From NCBI GenBank assembly GCA_964579765.1, contig CAZOIK010000451.1, positions 1-6,156 on the forward strand: DNA of 6,156 nucleotides, written 5' to 3'. The translations under genes were made by a program, and so were the position numbers. Below the pieces are notes generated by a model. That model worked only from the letters and a program-made list of their open reading frames with translations. It ran no database searches and was not told the origin of the DNA. This DNA is from DATNBT01 sp964579765 (GTDB lineage Bacteria > Acidobacteriota > Vicinamibacteria > Vicinamibacterales > CAVVIG01). Positions 5,450-6,156 of the stretch are shown piece after piece. Position 1 is the first letter of the stretch. Each line of letters starts with the position of its first letter.

Positions 5450-6156
5450 CGCGGCACGCCGCTCATCGCGCCGTTGAAGGGCGAGAAGTTGCCGAGGCCG
5501 GCCAGCGTGAACGACAGGAAGAAACGGTGATCGGCGGGAATGCCGAGGCCGCTGGTGATGCCGCCGTAGTTGAACGCCTGATACTGAAACGCGAGGCCGC
5601 AGCACTGCGAGTTGTAGAACGCCGAGATGCTCTGCTGCAGCATGTTGCTGTTCGTCACGTCGTACGTGAAGCTGTAGATGCCGCCGTAGTGGTTGTCCTG
5701 CGTGTGGATGTTCGCGCCGCCGGTGAACGTGTTCACCAGGCTTGACAGGAAGTTGTAGCCGGCGAGTTGCGGGATGTAACCCTGCTTGCTCCAGCTCAGG
5801 TTCGTCTGCACGCGCGTCGTCCACGCGTAGCTGCCGCCTGCGGAGAGTTGACGCATCTTCAGGTAGCGGCTGTCCACGTCGATGCTCAGCTGGCCGTTGA
5901 TCTGACTCGTCGGCATCACCCTCGCCATGATCGAGATCGGCGAGAAGTTGCTGATGGACGCCGTGCTCGACGCAGTCTGGTACTGCGGGTCGTAGTACGC
6001 GGCCGTCGAGTTTGAGTAGTGCGACTGCGTCACCGACACGTCGAGGATTTCGACCGCCTGGCTGCGGCCGCCTGGGACGGTCGCCCGCTTCGCGTAGAAC
6101 CGGTTGTTCACGCCGTAGGTCAGCTGGGTGGTGTCGCCGTAGATCGTGTCGGTGCC
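5446..6156 (-). CDS. lptD: LPS-assembly outer-membrane protein LptD, C-terminal part (partial, 5' end beyond the right edge)
   Basis: The last 236 residues of a frame entering at the right edge are visible. LptD is the outer-membrane beta-barrel that, with the lipoprotein LptE, inserts LPS into the outer leaflet. The fragment shows alternating polar/hydrophobic beta-strand sequence, the LptD-like LTYGVNNRFYAKR near its start and adjacent cysteines in SQCCGLAFQY (visible residues 185-186, codons 5604-5599). It ends with FFLSFTLAGLGNFSPF. The adjacent C-terminal cysteines correspond to the pair (724/725 in E. coli) that forms the interdomain disulfides required for function, and they lie a similar distance from the C-terminus (about 50 residues here). 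The N-terminal cysteine partners, signal peptide and OstA domain are outside the window. An in-frame GTG at 6111 is not the true start, because the barrel sequence continues upstream of it. The presence of LptD implies an LPS-bearing outer membrane. Confidence 0.9.
   Translation of the reverse strand, partial: GTDTIYGDTTQLTYGVNNRFYAKRATVPGGRSQAVEILDVSVTQSHYSNSTAAYYDPQYQTASSTASISNFSPISIMARVMPTSQINGQLSIDVDSRYLKMRQLSAGGSYAWTTRVQTNLSWSKQGYIPQLAGYNFLSSLVNTFTGGANIHTQDNHYGGIYSFTYDVTNSNMLQQSISAFYNSQCCGLAFQYQAFNYGGITSGLGIPADHRFFLSFTLAGLGNFSPFNGAMSGVPR

Noticed and set aside
4037..5530. A 497-codon open frame on the plus strand opposite rmd and the radical SAM gene
   Set aside because: Arg-rich, low-information composition, and it spans two well-recognised genes on the other strand. 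It is an antisense by-product.
5450..5824. N-terminal extension of the rmd frame
   Set aside because: It lies inside lptD in another frame. Starting at GTG 5449 puts the Rossmann motif at residue 7, as expected, and gives a normal family length.
1..6156. CRISPR arrays, tRNA genes, insertion sequences or attachment sites
   Set aside because: No spaced repeats, cloverleaf-like sequence, transposase frame or terminal repeats were seen on either strand.

Overview
The window is GC-rich and densely coded. It comes from a Gram-negative (diderm) bacterium, because it carries the C-terminal barrel of the LPS outer-membrane translocon LptD. The GC content, the Pro/Gln-rich secreted N-terminus at the left edge and the gene content would fit an Acidobacteriota (Vicinamibacteria-like) genome. 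That placement is an impression from style, not something the sequence proves. I see no tRNA, rRNA, CRISPR array, insertion sequence or phage gene.

Left half, plus strand: a proteostasis pair. htpX (199-1029) encodes a membrane M48 zinc protease. After 96 non-coding bases comes a two-ring Clp/Hsp100 ATPase (1126-3414). The gap holds a good match to a sigma-54 (-24/-12) promoter, whose predicted transcription start lies just ahead of a GGAGG ribosome binding site and the GTG start. Two small inverted repeats lie directly upstream of it. The ATPase has both nucleotide-binding sites, both arginine fingers and an LGF ClpP-docking-type loop. However, the substrate-gripping tyrosine is replaced in both pore loops (Leu263 in ring 1, Ile545 in ring 2). 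It also lacks the M-domain of ClpB/ClpC. This is the most unusual item in the window.

Far left, minus strand: the first 57 residues of a divergently transcribed, probably secreted Pro/Gln-rich protein run off the edge. A perfect TATAAT sits so close to its GTG start that the mRNA may be leaderless.

Right half, minus strand: lptD (partial), then a GDP-4-keto-6-deoxy-mannose reductase-like enzyme (rmd), then a SplB/COG1533-type radical SAM protein. lptD and rmd share a GTGA stop/start overlap and are surely co-transcribed. The radical SAM gene has its own candidate promoter (TTGACA-N18-CATGAT), which favours its shorter start. It converges on the Clp gene with only 4 bases between the stop codons.

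Functionally, the left block suggests envelope and cytosolic protein quality control under stress-type regulation. The right block links deoxy-sugar nucleotide synthesis with LPS export.
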